Assembly (NCBI RefSeq): GCF_041431415.1
Contig: NZ_CP107845.1
Span: 2,294,001 to 2,358,000 of the forward strand
Source: Streptomyces sp. NBC_00513
GTDB lineage: Bacteria; Actinomycetota; Actinomycetes; Streptomycetales; Streptomycetaceae
Direction of reading: 5' to 3'
Length of the DNA: 64,000 nt
Made by a program: the position numbers and the translations under genes. Positions 1 through 8,693 of this stretch are shown piece by piece. Within the stretch, counting starts at the first letter, position 1, and each line of letters starts with the position of its first letter. A model generated the notes under the pieces. That model was not told the DNA's origin. It did no database searches and saw only the letters and a program-made list of their open reading frames with translations.

Positions 1-1
1 C

Positions 2-1438
2 ACGGCGCGTCGCGGGCCGGTGCACCCGATGGCTCAGGCGATGAACGCGATCGGCTACGACGCGGCGGCGCTGGGCAACCACGAGTTCAACTACGGGATC
101 CCCGTACTGCGCAAGTTCGAGGAGCAGTGCGACTTCCCGCTGTTGGGGGCGAACGCGCTGGACGCGAAGACGCTGCGGCCGGCGTTCCCGCCGTACAGCA
201 TCCACCGGTTGCGCACCCCTTGTGGGCGGGACGTGAAGGTGGCGGTGCTGGGGCTGACGAACCCGGGCATCGCGATCTGGGACAAGGCCAACGTGCAGGG
301 GAAGATGACGTTCCCGGGGCTGGAGGAGCAGGCGGCGAAGTACGTGCCGAAGCTGCGGTCGATGGGCGCGGACGTGGTGATCGTGTCGGCGCACTCGGGT
401 TCGAGCGGTACGTCCAGCTACGGGGACCAGTTGCCGCACATCGAGAACGCGGCGGGTCTGGTGGCCGAGCAGGTGCCGGGGATCGACGCGATCCTGGTGG
501 GTCACGCGCACACGGAGATCCCGGAGTACCGGGTGAAGAACAAGGCGACCGGCAAGGACGTGGTGCTGTCGGAGCCGTTGAAGTGGGGGCAGCGGCTGAC
601 GCTGTTCGACTTCGAGCTGACGTGGTCGAAGGGCTGCTGGTCGGTGGCGAAGGTGTCGGCGCAGGTGCTGAACTCGAACGAGGTGGCGGAGGACCAGAAG
701 ATCGTCCGGCTGCTGTCGGACGAGCACCGCAAGGTCGTCGGCTACGTGAACCAGGTGATCGGGACGTCGACGCAGGCGATGTCCTCGGCGGACGGCCCGG
801 TCAAGGACGTGCCGATCATCGACCTGATCAACCACGTGCAGGCGGAGACGGTGAAGGCCGCGCTCGCGGGCGGCGAGTGGGCGGCGCTGCCGGTGCTGTC
901 GCAGGCCTCGTGCTTCTCGCGGACGGCGGCGATCCCGGCCGGGCAGGTCACGATCAAGGACGCGGCGGGGCTGTACCCGTTCGAGAACACGCTGGAGGCG
1001 CGGCTGCTGACGGGCGCGCAGGTGAAGGACTACCTGGAGTACTCGGCGCGGTACTACGTGCAGACGGCTCCGGGGGCGCCGGTGGATCCGGCGAAGCTGA
1101 CGAACGCGGAGAGCATCCCGGACTACAACTACGACGCGGTGTACGGGCTGACGTACGACGTGGACGTCGCGCAGCCCGTGGGGTCGCGGATCACGGGGCT
1201 GTCCTTCCAGGGGAAGGCGGTGGACCCGGCGGCGCGGTTCGTGCTCGCGGTGAACAACTACCGGGCCTCGGGTGGCGGCAACTTCCCGCACGTCCCGCAG
1301 GCCAGGCAGTTGTGGGCCAACTCGGACGAGATCCGCAACGTGATCATCCAGTGGGTGAAGGCGAAGGGGACGGTGGACCCGGCGCAGTTCGCCTCGGTGG
1401 ACTGGCGGCTGACGCGGGCCGGGGTGCCGGTCTTCTAG
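2..1438 (+). CDS. 5'-nucleotidase / metallophosphatase (3' part, cut by window edge)
   Basis: Secreted-type 5'-nucleotidase of the UshA/CpdB family, which hydrolyses nucleoside monophosphates or 2',3'-cyclic nucleotides outside the cell. The reading frame is open to the window edge, so the N-terminus (signal peptide and first metal motif) lies outside; the GTG at position 20 is internal. Visible metallophosphatase motifs are GNHEFNYG (metal-binding Asn-His), AHSG and GHAHTEIP. The C-terminal half matches the 5'-nucleotidase C-terminal substrate domain (DYNYDAVYGL, NNYRASGGGNFP). It converges on the N-monooxygenase gene with only 21 nt between stops and no hairpin there. The exact substrate is not visible. 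Confidence 0.9.
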   Translation, partial: TARRGPVHPMAQAMNAIGYDAAALGNHEFNYGIPVLRKFEEQCDFPLLGANALDAKTLRPAFPPYSIHRLRTPCGRDVKVAVLGLTNPGIAIWDKANVQGKMTFPGLEEQAAKYVPKLRSMGADVVIVSAHSGSSGTSSYGDQLPHIENAAGLVAEQVPGIDAILVGHAHTEIPEYRVKNKATGKDVVLSEPLKWGQRLTLFDFELTWSKGCWSVAKVSAQVLNSNEVAEDQKIVRLLSDEHRKVVGYVNQVIGTSTQAMSSADGPVKDVPIIDLINHVQAETVKAALAGGEWAALPVLSQASCFSRTAAIPAGQVTIKDAAGLYPFENTLEARLLTGAQVKDYLEYSARYYVQTAPGAPVDPAKLTNAESIPDYNYDAVYGLTYDVDVAQPVGSRITGLSFQGKAVDPAARFVLAVNNYRASGGGNFPHVPQARQLWANSDEIRNVIIQWVKAKGTVDPAQFASVDWRLTRAGVPVF

Positions 1439-1459
1439 TCGGGGGTCCGTGAGGGCGTT

Positions 1460-2869
1460 CTACGGGTGTTCGACCAGTGGGAGCAGTTCGCCCGCGGGAT
1501 GGGGGCGGGTGTGCTCCCGCTGGTCGAGGCCGAAGGTGGTGAAGGCGGTGCGGGCGGGCTGGGGGTAGGGGTTCTTGCCCGTGAGGGTGTTGAGGATGCC
1601 GGCGCTGCGCCAGGCGGCGAGGCCGAGGTCGGGGGCTCCGACGCCGTGGGTGTGGCGTTCGCCGTTCTGGACGAAGACGCTGCCGGTGACGGCGGGGTCG
1701 AGGATCATGCGGTGGTGTTCGTCGATGCGGGGGCGGCCGGAGGAGTCCTTGCGCAGGTAGGGGTCGAGTCCTGCGAGGAGGCTGGTGAGGGGTCGTTCGC
1801 GGTAGCCGGTGGCGAGGACGACGGCGTCGGTGGTGAGGCGGGAGCGGACGCCTTGTTGGGTGTGTTCGAGGTGGAGTTCCACTTTGGTGGTCGCGACGCG
1901 GCCGGCGGTGCGGACGCTGACTCCGGGGGTGAGGACGGCGTCGGGCCAGCCTCCGTGGAGGGTGCGCCGGTACAGCTCTTCGTGGATGGCGGCGATGGTG
2001 GCGGCGTCGATGCCCTTGTGGAGTTGCCATTGGGCGGGGACGAGCCGGTCGCGGACCGGTTCGGGCAGGGCGTGGAAGTAGCGGGTGTAGTCGGGGGTGA
2101 AGTGTTCCAGGCCGAGCTTGGAGTACTCCATGGGGGCGAAGGCGTCGGTGCGGGCGAGCCAGGTGAGGCCTTCGCGGCCGGCGGGGCGGGCGCGGAGCAG
2201 GTCGAGGAAGACCTCGGCGCCGGACTGCCCGGAGCCGATGACGGTGACGTGTGCGGCGGCCAGGACGCGTTCGCGGTTGTCGAGGTACTCGGAGGAGTGG
2301 ATGACGGGGACGGTGGGGGCCTCGGCGAGGGGGCGCAGGGGTTCGGGTACGTAGGGGGCGGTGCCGATGCCGAGGACGAGGTTGCGGGTGTGGGTGCGAC
2401 CGAGGGCCTCGGCTTCGCCGTCGGCGTCGAGTTGGGTGAAGTCGACTTCGAAGAGGTCGCGTTCGGGGTTCCAGCGGACGGCGTCGACCTGGTGGCCGAA
2501 GTGGAGTCCGGGGAGGCGTTCGGCGACCCAGCGGCAGTAGGCGTCGTATTCGGAGCGCTGGATGTGGAGTTGCTCGGCGAAGTAGAAGGGGAAGAGCCGT
2601 TCCTTGTGCTTGAGGTGGTTGAGGAAGCTCCAGGGGCTCGCCGGGTCGGCGAGGGTGACGAGGTCGGCGAGGAACGGGACCTGGAGGGTGGCGCCGTCGA
2701 TGAGGAGCCCGGGGTGCCAGCGGAAGTCCCTGCGCTGGTCGTAGAAGGCGGTGGCGAGTTCGCCGACGCCTTGTCTGGGGAGGCCGTCGGCCAGGGCGGC
2801 GAGGGACAGGTTGAAGGGACCGATGCCGATTCCGACGAGGTCGTGGGGGGTGTCGAGGTGCGCGGTCAT
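1460..2869 (-). CDS. L-lysine/L-ornithine (or diamine) N-monooxygenase, IucD/DesB family
   Basis: Flavin-dependent N-hydroxylating monooxygenase making an N-hydroxy-diamine or N-hydroxy-amino acid for hydroxamate siderophores. The 469-residue length fits the family. Near the N-terminus GIGIGPFNLSLAAL is the FAD Rossmann motif, followed by the family segment DFRWHPGLLIDG; GSGQSGAEVF near residue 210 is the NADPH site; ATGY near residue 350 is the third signature. It overlaps the upstream decarboxylase by 4 nt (ATGA), so the two are translationally coupled. The pairing resembles desA-desB of desferrioxamine loci, where the substrate is cadaverine, but desC and desD are not next to it. The substrate is therefore inferred only. 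Confidence 0.9.
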   Translation of the reverse strand: MTAHLDTPHDLVGIGIGPFNLSLAALADGLPRQGVGELATAFYDQRRDFRWHPGLLIDGATLQVPFLADLVTLADPASPWSFLNHLKHKERLFPFYFAEQLHIQRSEYDAYCRWVAERLPGLHFGHQVDAVRWNPERDLFEVDFTQLDADGEAEALGRTHTRNLVLGIGTAPYVPEPLRPLAEAPTVPVIHSSEYLDNRERVLAAAHVTVIGSGQSGAEVFLDLLRARPAGREGLTWLARTDAFAPMEYSKLGLEHFTPDYTRYFHALPEPVRDRLVPAQWQLHKGIDAATIAAIHEELYRRTLHGGWPDAVLTPGVSVRTAGRVATTKVELHLEHTQQGVRSRLTTDAVVLATGYRERPLTSLLAGLDPYLRKDSSGRPRIDEHHRMILDPAVTGSVFVQNGERHTHGVGAPDLGLAAWRSAGILNTLTGKNPYPQPARTAFTTFGLDQREHTRPHPAGELLPLVEHP

Positions 2870-4263
2870 CGGTGGGTGCTGCCTTCCAGGAGGGTGACGA
2901 GGGTGTCCAGGTCCCCCGCCGTGGTGTGGGGGTTGAGCAGGGTGACCTTGAGCCAGAGGCGGCCGTCGGCGGTGGCGCGGCCGAGTACGGCGGTGCCGTC
3001 GAGGAGGAGGGTGCGGCGCAGGCCCGCGAGCTGCTCGTCGTCCATGGGGGTGGGGCGGAAGAGGACGGTGCTGATGGTGGGGTGGGCGTGGAGTTCGAAG
3101 CCGGGGTGTGCTTCGAGGAGTTCGGCGAGGTGGTGGGCGGCGGCGCAGGTCCGGTCGATGAGGTCGGCGAGGCCGTCGCGGCCGAGGGAGCGCAGGGTGA
3201 CGGCGATCTTGAGGATGTCGGGGCGGCGGGTGGTGCGCAGGGAGCGGCCGAGGAGGTCGGGGAGGCCGGCTTCGGTGTCGTCGGTGGCGTTGAGGTAGTC
3301 GGCCTGGTGGCCGAGGGGGGCGAGCAGGCGGGTGTCGGGGACGGCGAGGAGGCCTGCGGCTACGGGCTGCCAGCCGAGTTTGTGCAGGTCGAGGGTGATG
3401 GACTGGGCGCGGGAGAGCCCGGTGAGTTTGTGCCGGTGGTGGGGGCTCAGCCGGAGGAGGCCTCCGTACGCGGCGTCGACGTGGAGGTCGGCGCCGTGGT
3501 GTCGGCAGAGGTCGGCGAGGGGTTCCAGGGGGTCGATGAGTCCCGCGTCGGTGGTGCCGGCGGTGGCGGTGACGAGTACGGGGCCGTCGGCGCTGCTGAG
3601 GGCTTCGGCGAGGCGGGTGGGGTCGAGGACGCCGGCGGGGGTGGGGACGGTGACGGTGGGGGGCAGGCCGAGGAGCCAGGCGGAGCGGGGGACGGAGTGG
3701 TGGGCGCCCGCTCCGTGGATGACGGTGAGGCGGGGGCCGTGGCGTTCGCGGGCGAGGAGCAGGGCGAGTTGGTTGGCTTCGGTGCCGCCGGTGGTGACGA
3801 GGGCGTCGGGGTGGGGGGTGTCGTAGTACTCGGCGGCGAGGGCGCGGGTGAGGAGCGCTTCGAGGGTGGAGGCGGCGGGGGCCTGGTCCCAGGAGTCCAT
3901 GGAGGGGTTGAGGGCCGCGGCGGCGAGGTCGGCGGCGACCGCGACGGCGAGGGGCGGGCAGTGCAGGTGGGCGGCGCAGAGCGGGTCGGCGGGGTCGGCG
4001 GCGCCCGCGGCGAGGGTGTGGACGAGGGTGCGCAGGGCTTCGTGGTCGCCGGCGCCGCGGGTGGGGAGTACGTCGCCCAGTGCGGCGGTGACGCGGGCGG
4101 TGACGGCGGCGGGGCCGCCGGCGGGGAGGGGGCCGGCGCGTTCGGCGGCGCCGTCGTGCAGGGCGTCGAGGACGGTGTCGAGGAGGGGCCGCAGGGCGTC
4201 GGCGCCGCCGAGGCCTCCGGCGAGCGGGGACGGCGGTGGCGGGGTGCCGGGCGGCGGGGTCAT
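2866..4263 (-). CDS. PLP-dependent amino acid decarboxylase (group II; DesA / diaminobutyrate decarboxylase-like)
   Basis: Pyridoxal-phosphate decarboxylase of 465 residues in the group II (GAD/DDC) family. TTGGTEANQLAL (about residues 157-168) binds the cofactor phosphate, HVDAAYGG (about 261-268) holds the Asp that pairs with the pyridine nitrogen, and DLHKLGW (about 292-298) carries the Schiff-base lysine. Lysine or 2,4-diaminobutyrate is the likely substrate, because the gene is coupled to an N-monooxygenase and the sequence is DesA-like. ATG is preceded by AAGGA about 7 nt upstream. A perfect 11-bp hairpin sits just upstream. No DmdR1-type iron box (TTAGGTTAGGCTCACCTAA) is visible in the 169-nt leader, unlike classical desA. 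Glutamate or aromatic substrates cannot be excluded. Confidence 0.87.
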   Translation of the reverse strand: MTPPPGTPPPPSPLAGGLGGADALRPLLDTVLDALHDGAAERAGPLPAGGPAAVTARVTAALGDVLPTRGAGDHEALRTLVHTLAAGAADPADPLCAAHLHCPPLAVAVAADLAAAALNPSMDSWDQAPAASTLEALLTRALAAEYYDTPHPDALVTTGGTEANQLALLLARERHGPRLTVIHGAGAHHSVPRSAWLLGLPPTVTVPTPAGVLDPTRLAEALSSADGPVLVTATAGTTDAGLIDPLEPLADLCRHHGADLHVDAAYGGLLRLSPHHRHKLTGLSRAQSITLDLHKLGWQPVAAGLLAVPDTRLLAPLGHQADYLNATDDTEAGLPDLLGRSLRTTRRPDILKIAVTLRSLGRDGLADLIDRTCAAAHHLAELLEAHPGFELHAHPTISTVLFRPTPMDDEQLAGLRRTLLLDGTAVLGRATADGRLWLKVTLLNPHTTAGDLDTLVTLLEGSTHR

Positions 4264-4283
4264 CCGGTGTCCTTAGCGGAGGC

Positions 4284-4312
4284 GGGCGGGAACGGCCTGG
4301 TCGTTCCCGCCC
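4284..4312. terminator. perfect 11-bp hairpin between pepN and the decarboxylase gene
   Basis: The arms GGGCGGGAACG (4284-4294) and CGTTCCCGCCC (4302-4312) pair perfectly around a 7-nt loop. The element lies 120 nt after the pepN stop and 20 nt before the decarboxylase ATG on the same strand. It could be a pepN terminator, or a leader hairpin or operator acting on the decarboxylase gene. There is no U-tract. Confidence 0.6.
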
Positions 4313-4432
4313 AGCACAACGATCAGACCCGAATGGGGTAACCGCCGGGGTTTGTCCGCCCGTCCGGTCTCGGCCGGGTGTTCGGTCGGACCGGCCCGGG
4401 GGCGTTCCCGTGTGCGGGCCGGTGGCCGGTGG

Positions 4433-6946
4433 TCAGCCGTTGCCGCGGATGCGCAGGGCGCGGGCGAGGTCGTCGAGCTGGTCGACGAGTTGGCGGCGCA
4501 GCAGCGGGATGATGTCGGTGTCGTCCAGGCAGGCGCGGCCGGCGCGGAGGTTGGCCTCGTCGACGGCGTGCGAGGGGAAGGCCCACCGGCCGACGGCCTG
4601 GCCGATGGCGGGTCCGCGGCGGGCGCCGAGGGCGACGGCCTCGGGGTAGTAGCGCGGCACGTAGTCCTGTACGAGTTCGGCCTGTTCGGGCTGCCAGAAG
4701 CCGGAGGCGGTGGCCTTGAAGAGGTAGTTGGACAGGGTGTCGTCGTGGAACATGCGTTGCCAGGCGGCGGCCTTGGCCTCGGGGGTGGGGAGCGCGGCGC
4801 GGCAGCGGGCGGCGCCCTCTTCCCCGGTGGCGCTGGGGTCGTCGGCGAGGGCGGTGTCGATGTCGGCTTCGGTGACGGCGCCGAGGACGGCGAGTCGGGC
4901 GAGGATGCGCCAGCGCAGTTCGGGGTCGAGTTCGGGTCCGCCGGGGACGGTGCCGTCGGCGAGCCAGCCGGCGAGGGTGTCGGGCTGGGTGGCGCTGTCG
5001 ATGTGGACGCGGACGGCGGCGAGGCGCAGGCCGGGGTCGGAGCCGTCCTCGGTGCGGCGCATCAGGGCGCGGGCGACGGTGGTGAGGGTGTTGAGGGCGG
5101 CGGTGCGGCGGCCGGGGGCGACGTAGTGGGCGGCGACGCGGTTGCGGGCGAAGCCGAGGACGCCCTGGACGATCGCGAGGTCGTTCTCCTCGGGGAGGTG
5201 GGCGTGCGCGGTCTCCAGGTAGGACTCGGGTTCCAGTTCGCCGTCGCGGACCATGTCGCGCAGGGAGTTCCAGACGACGGCGCGGGTGAGCGGGCCGGGG
5301 ATGCGGGACAGGCCGCGCAGGGCGGTTTCCTCGGAGACGGCGTCGAAGCGGATCTTGACGTAGCCGAGGTCCTGGTCGTTGAGGAGGATCAGGTCGGGTC
5401 GCCGGCCGCTCGCGGAGACGACTTCGGTGCTGGGGACGTCCAGGTCGAGGTGTTCGCGCAGTTCCAGGTCGCCGGTGGGGTCGCGGTCGTAGAGGCCGAC
5501 GGTGATGTGGTGGGGGCGGCTGCCGTGGTGGTCGACGGTGAGGGTCCAGCCGGCGTCGCCGTCCTCGACGCGCGGGGTGAGGGTGTCGACGCCGGTGGTG
5601 CGCAGCCAGGTGTCGGCCCAGGTGTGGACGTCGCGTTCGGTGTGGGCGGCGAGGGAGTCCACGAAGTCGGCGAGGGAGGCGTTGGCGAACTTGTGGCGCG
5701 CGAAGTGGGTGTTGATGCCGGCGAGGAAGTCCTTCTCGCCGAGCCAGGCGACGAGTTGGCGCAGGGCCGAGGCGCCCTTGGCGTAGGAGATGCCGTCGAA
5801 GTTGAGGAGGGCGGAGGCGGTGTCGGGGACGTCCTCGGGGGCGGGGGCGACGGGGTGGGTGGAGGGGCGTTGGTCGGCTTCGTAGCCCCAGGGTTTGCGC
5901 TCCATGCCGAACTCGGTCCAGGTCTGGGTGTAGCCGGTGGCTTCGACGAGGGTCTGGTAGCCCATGTACTCGGCGAAGGACTCGTTGAGCCAGATGTCGT
6001 CGAACCAGTGGAGGGTGACGAGGTCGCCGAACCACATGTGGGCCATCTCGTGGGCGATGACCATGGCGCGGCCCTGGCGTTCGGTGTCGGTGACGGCCGA
6101 GCGGAAGATGAACTCGTCGCGGAAGGTGACCAGGCCGGGGTTCTCCATGGCGCCGGCGTTGAACTCGGGGACGAACGCCTGGTCGTAGGAGTCGAACGGG
6201 TAGGGCTCGGCGAACTTCTCGTGGTAGCGGTCGAAGCAGGCGGTGGTGACGGAGAGGATCTCGTCGGCGTCGGCGTCGAGGTGGGGTGCGAGGGACTGCC
6301 GGCAGTGGAGGGCGAACGGCAGGCCGGCGTGGTCGGTGCGGACGGTGTGCCAGGGTCCGCCGGCAATCGCGGCGAGGTAGGTGGAGATCGCGGGGGTGGG
6401 GGCGGAGGTCCAGGTGCCGGCGCCGTCCTCGGGCCGGTCGGCGCCGCGGGTGGTGATGCCGTTGGCGAGGACGGTCCAGTGGGCGGGGGCGGTGACGGTG
6501 AAGGCGAAGACGGCCTTCAGGTCGGGTTGGTCGAAGGCGGCGAAGACCCGCTGGACGTCGTCCAGGAACATCTGGGAGTAGACGTACGTCTCGCCGTCCG
6601 CGGGGTCGGTGAAGCGGTGCAGGCCCTCGCCGGTGCGGGAGTAGTTCATGCGGGCGTCGACGCGCAGCTCGTGGGGGCCCGGGGCGAGCCCGGTGAGCGG
6701 GAGGCGGTTGTCGGTGAGGCCGGCGGGGTCGACGGGCCGGCCGTCGAGTTCGACGGAGCGCAGTTCGTCCGGTTTCAGCTCGACGAAGGTGTCACCGGCG
6801 GCGCGGGCCGTGAACCGGATGACGGTGGTGGAGGTGAAGGTCTCGTCACCGGTGGTGAGGTCGAGGGTGACGTCGTAGTGGTGGACGTCGAGGAGCCGGG
6901 CTCGGAGCTGCGCTTCGTTGCGCGTCAATGCGGACATGGGGCCCAT
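4433..6946 (-). CDS. pepN: aminopeptidase N, M1 family
   Basis: Cytosolic zinc aminopeptidase that removes N-terminal residues from peptides. The substrate-recognition motif GAMEN is followed by the zinc site HEMAH and, 18 residues later, the third ligand in NESFAEYMG, the complete gluzincin signature. The N-terminal beta domain has YDVTLDLTTGDETF, and the C-terminal half is the helical ERAP1-like domain. At 837 residues it matches other Streptomyces PepN proteins. ATG at 6946 or the ATG three codons later (6937, MSALTRNEAQ) may be used; neither has a strong ribosome-binding site. It faces the same way as the decarboxylase pair but is separated by a hairpin, so co-transcription is uncertain. 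Confidence 0.96.
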   Translation of the reverse strand: MGPMSALTRNEAQLRARLLDVHHYDVTLDLTTGDETFTSTTVIRFTARAAGDTFVELKPDELRSVELDGRPVDPAGLTDNRLPLTGLAPGPHELRVDARMNYSRTGEGLHRFTDPADGETYVYSQMFLDDVQRVFAAFDQPDLKAVFAFTVTAPAHWTVLANGITTRGADRPEDGAGTWTSAPTPAISTYLAAIAGGPWHTVRTDHAGLPFALHCRQSLAPHLDADADEILSVTTACFDRYHEKFAEPYPFDSYDQAFVPEFNAGAMENPGLVTFRDEFIFRSAVTDTERQGRAMVIAHEMAHMWFGDLVTLHWFDDIWLNESFAEYMGYQTLVEATGYTQTWTEFGMERKPWGYEADQRPSTHPVAPAPEDVPDTASALLNFDGISYAKGASALRQLVAWLGEKDFLAGINTHFARHKFANASLADFVDSLAAHTERDVHTWADTWLRTTGVDTLTPRVEDGDAGWTLTVDHHGSRPHHITVGLYDRDPTGDLELREHLDLDVPSTEVVSASGRRPDLILLNDQDLGYVKIRFDAVSEETALRGLSRIPGPLTRAVVWNSLRDMVRDGELEPESYLETAHAHLPEENDLAIVQGVLGFARNRVAAHYVAPGRRTAALNTLTTVARALMRRTEDGSDPGLRLAAVRVHIDSATQPDTLAGWLADGTVPGGPELDPELRWRILARLAVLGAVTEADIDTALADDPSATGEEGAARCRAALPTPEAKAAAWQRMFHDDTLSNYLFKATASGFWQPEQAELVQDYVPRYYPEAVALGARRGPAIGQAVGRWAFPSHAVDEANLRAGRACLDDTDIIPLLRRQLVDQLDDLARALRIRGNG

Positions 6947-6979
6947 GCTGCCCGATGGGTCGGGCGGGCCCCCAGGGGC

Positions 6980-7300
6980 CTACTCCTCGCCGGCTGCGAT
7001 CGTCTCGTGGTGGCGGATGACCTCGGCGATGATGAAGTTGAGGAGTTTCTCCGCGAAGGCCGGATCGAGTTTGGCGTTCTCGGCGAGCTGGCGCAGGCGG
7101 GCGATCTGGCTGGCCTCGCGGCCGGGGTCGGCGGGGGGCAGCTGGTGGCGGGCCTTGAGGTGGCCGACCTGCTGGGTGCACTTGAAGCGCTCGGCGAGCA
7201 TGTGGACCACGGCCGCGTCGATGTTGTCGATGCTGTCGCGCAGGCGGGACAGTTCGGCGGTGACGTTCTCGTGGGCCTCGTCGGTGTCGCTGTGGTTCAT
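6980..7300 (-). CDS. chorismate mutase, AroQ class
   Basis: Small all-helical chorismate mutase (106 residues) converting chorismate to prephenate for phenylalanine and tyrosine synthesis. The family pattern is clear: LRDSIDNIDAAVVHMLAERF is helix 1 with the conserved Arg and Asp, VGHLKA carries the active-site lysine, and a C-terminal helix contains FIIAEVIRHHE. It has no regulatory domain and no signal peptide, so it should be cytosolic. It lies 33 nt before pepN on the same strand. The other chorismate gene here, trpE, is over 50 kb away. Confidence 0.93.
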   Translation of the reverse strand: MNHSDTDEAHENVTAELSRLRDSIDNIDAAVVHMLAERFKCTQQVGHLKARHQLPPADPGREASQIARLRQLAENAKLDPAFAEKLLNFIIAEVIRHHETIAAGEE

Positions 7301-7396
7301 GGTTCCCGAGAATACGTGGCGGACGCGACGGGTTCCTCGCCACCTCGACCGGTGAGACGGCCGGCGGGGTCGGGGCGGGGCCCGGCGGGCACGGGA

Positions 7397-7412
7397 CGGC
7401 CCGAAAGGGCCG
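7397..7412. terminator. hairpin with GAAA tetraloop after histidine kinase gene
   Basis: CGGCCC-GAAA-GGGCCG forms a 6-bp GC stem with a stable GNRA tetraloop, ending 3 nt from the kinase stop codon at 7415. This position suits termination of the minus-strand two-component operon. Confidence 0.55.
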
Positions 7413-7414
7413 GC

Positions 7415-8584
7415 CTACAGGGCCTGGAGGGGCAGGGTGGCGGTGACGAGCCAGCCGCCCGTCGGGGCGGGGCCGGCGGTGAGGGAGCCGCCGAGGGCCT
7501 CGGCGCGTTCGGTCATTCCGGCGAGGCCGTAGCCGCCGCCCCGGGCGTTCTCGGAGAGTCGGGCGGGCCGGCCGCCGTCGTCCTCGACGCGTACTTCGAG
7601 GCCGGCGGGGACGGTGCGCAGGGCGATGTGGACGGCGGTGGCCGTCGCCGCGTGTTTGCCGATGTTGGTGAGGGCTTCGAGGACGATGCGGTGCGCGGTG
7701 GCGGCCACGTCCGCGGGGAGTCGGGCCTCCAGGCCTTCTTCGATGCGGAGGGTGACGGGCGGGCCGGTGACGGCGAAGCGTTCGGTGAGCGCGCGCAGGT
7801 CCGCGAGGCCGGCGACGGGGGTGGTTCCGGCGGAGGTGTCGCCGCCGCCGGTCTCGTCCTCGCGGAGGATCTTGACGAGGCGGCGCATGGAGCCGAGGGC
7901 CTCGTCGCCGGCGGTCTCGATGCGGCCGAGGATCTCGGCGGCGCGGTCGGCGGTGACTCCGGTGAAGCGGGCGGCGCGGGCCTCGACGACGATGCCGGTG
8001 ACGTGGTGGGCGACGAGGTCGTGGAGTTCGCGGGCGAGCTCCAGGCGTTCGGCGGTGCGGACGGCTCGCAGTTCGCGGACGCGTTGGACGGACTGGAGGC
8101 GCAGGAGCAGGGAGTACGCGCCGACGACGACGGCGAGGACGGAGAAGAGCAGGGTGAACCGGCCTGGGTCGGTGTCGCGTACGGGGACGGCCATGCAGCC
8201 GAGGCCGAGGAGGGGGCCGAGGACGGCGGCGGTGCGGGCGGGGGCGCGGAGCAGGACCTGGGAGAGCAGGACGAGCAGGGCGATGGCCTCGCCGGCGCCC
8301 CAGACGACGAGGGGATGGTTGCCGAAGATCAGCAGGAGGGTGACGGTCCAGGTGGTGGCGGCGGCGAACCAGGCGCGGGCGAGCAGGGGGATGCGGGGCC
8401 AGGGCGCGGCGCTGAGGCAGACGAGGATCCCGGACACCCACACGGCGGCGTGCGGGGCGCTGGGCTGACGGGCCAGGACGAGGCCCTCGAAGGTGACGAG
8501 GCCGAGGAGGAGCAGCGAGAGGGTGACGCGGAGCAGCCGGGCGGCGCGGGGGTGGCGGCGGGTCCAGGAGGCGAGGGGACTCAT
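7415..8584 (-). CDS. sensor histidine kinase, NarL/DesK-type (HPK7)
   Basis: Membrane sensor kinase of 389 residues that phosphorylates the response regulator encoded just upstream. The N-terminal third is hydrophobic with five or six membrane segments and no clear extracellular domain, so the signal may be sensed in the membrane. The phosphorylation motif RELHDLVAHHVTGIV is of the HisKA_3 type, and the C-terminal HATPase domain shows NIGKHAAT and GGRPARL...GGGYGLAGM. I chose the ATG at 8584 (MSPLASW) because the longer open frame lacks good codon use and would reach into the regulator gene. The ligand and target genes are unknown. Confidence 0.9.
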   Translation of the reverse strand: MSPLASWTRRHPRAARLLRVTLSLLLLGLVTFEGLVLARQPSAPHAAVWVSGILVCLSAAPWPRIPLLARAWFAAATTWTVTLLLIFGNHPLVVWGAGEAIALLVLLSQVLLRAPARTAAVLGPLLGLGCMAVPVRDTDPGRFTLLFSVLAVVVGAYSLLLRLQSVQRVRELRAVRTAERLELARELHDLVAHHVTGIVVEARAARFTGVTADRAAEILGRIETAGDEALGSMRRLVKILREDETGGGDTSAGTTPVAGLADLRALTERFAVTGPPVTLRIEEGLEARLPADVAATAHRIVLEALTNIGKHAATATAVHIALRTVPAGLEVRVEDDGGRPARLSENARGGGYGLAGMTERAEALGGSLTAGPAPTGGWLVTATLPLQAL

Positions 8585-8693
8585 CGCGGCGGACGCGGCC
8601 GGTCGAGCCGGGGGCCGGGGCCCGCACCGGGCCCCGCCTCGGGACCCACACCGCACCCCGCCCCGGGACTCGCGCCGCGCCGGACGGCAGGCC

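Noticed and set aside
4313..4432. Iron box (DmdR1 site) for the decarboxylase pair
   Set aside because: I looked for TTAGGTTAGGCTCACCTAA-like sequence in the leader; TTAGCGG and GGGTAACC are the nearest and do not match.
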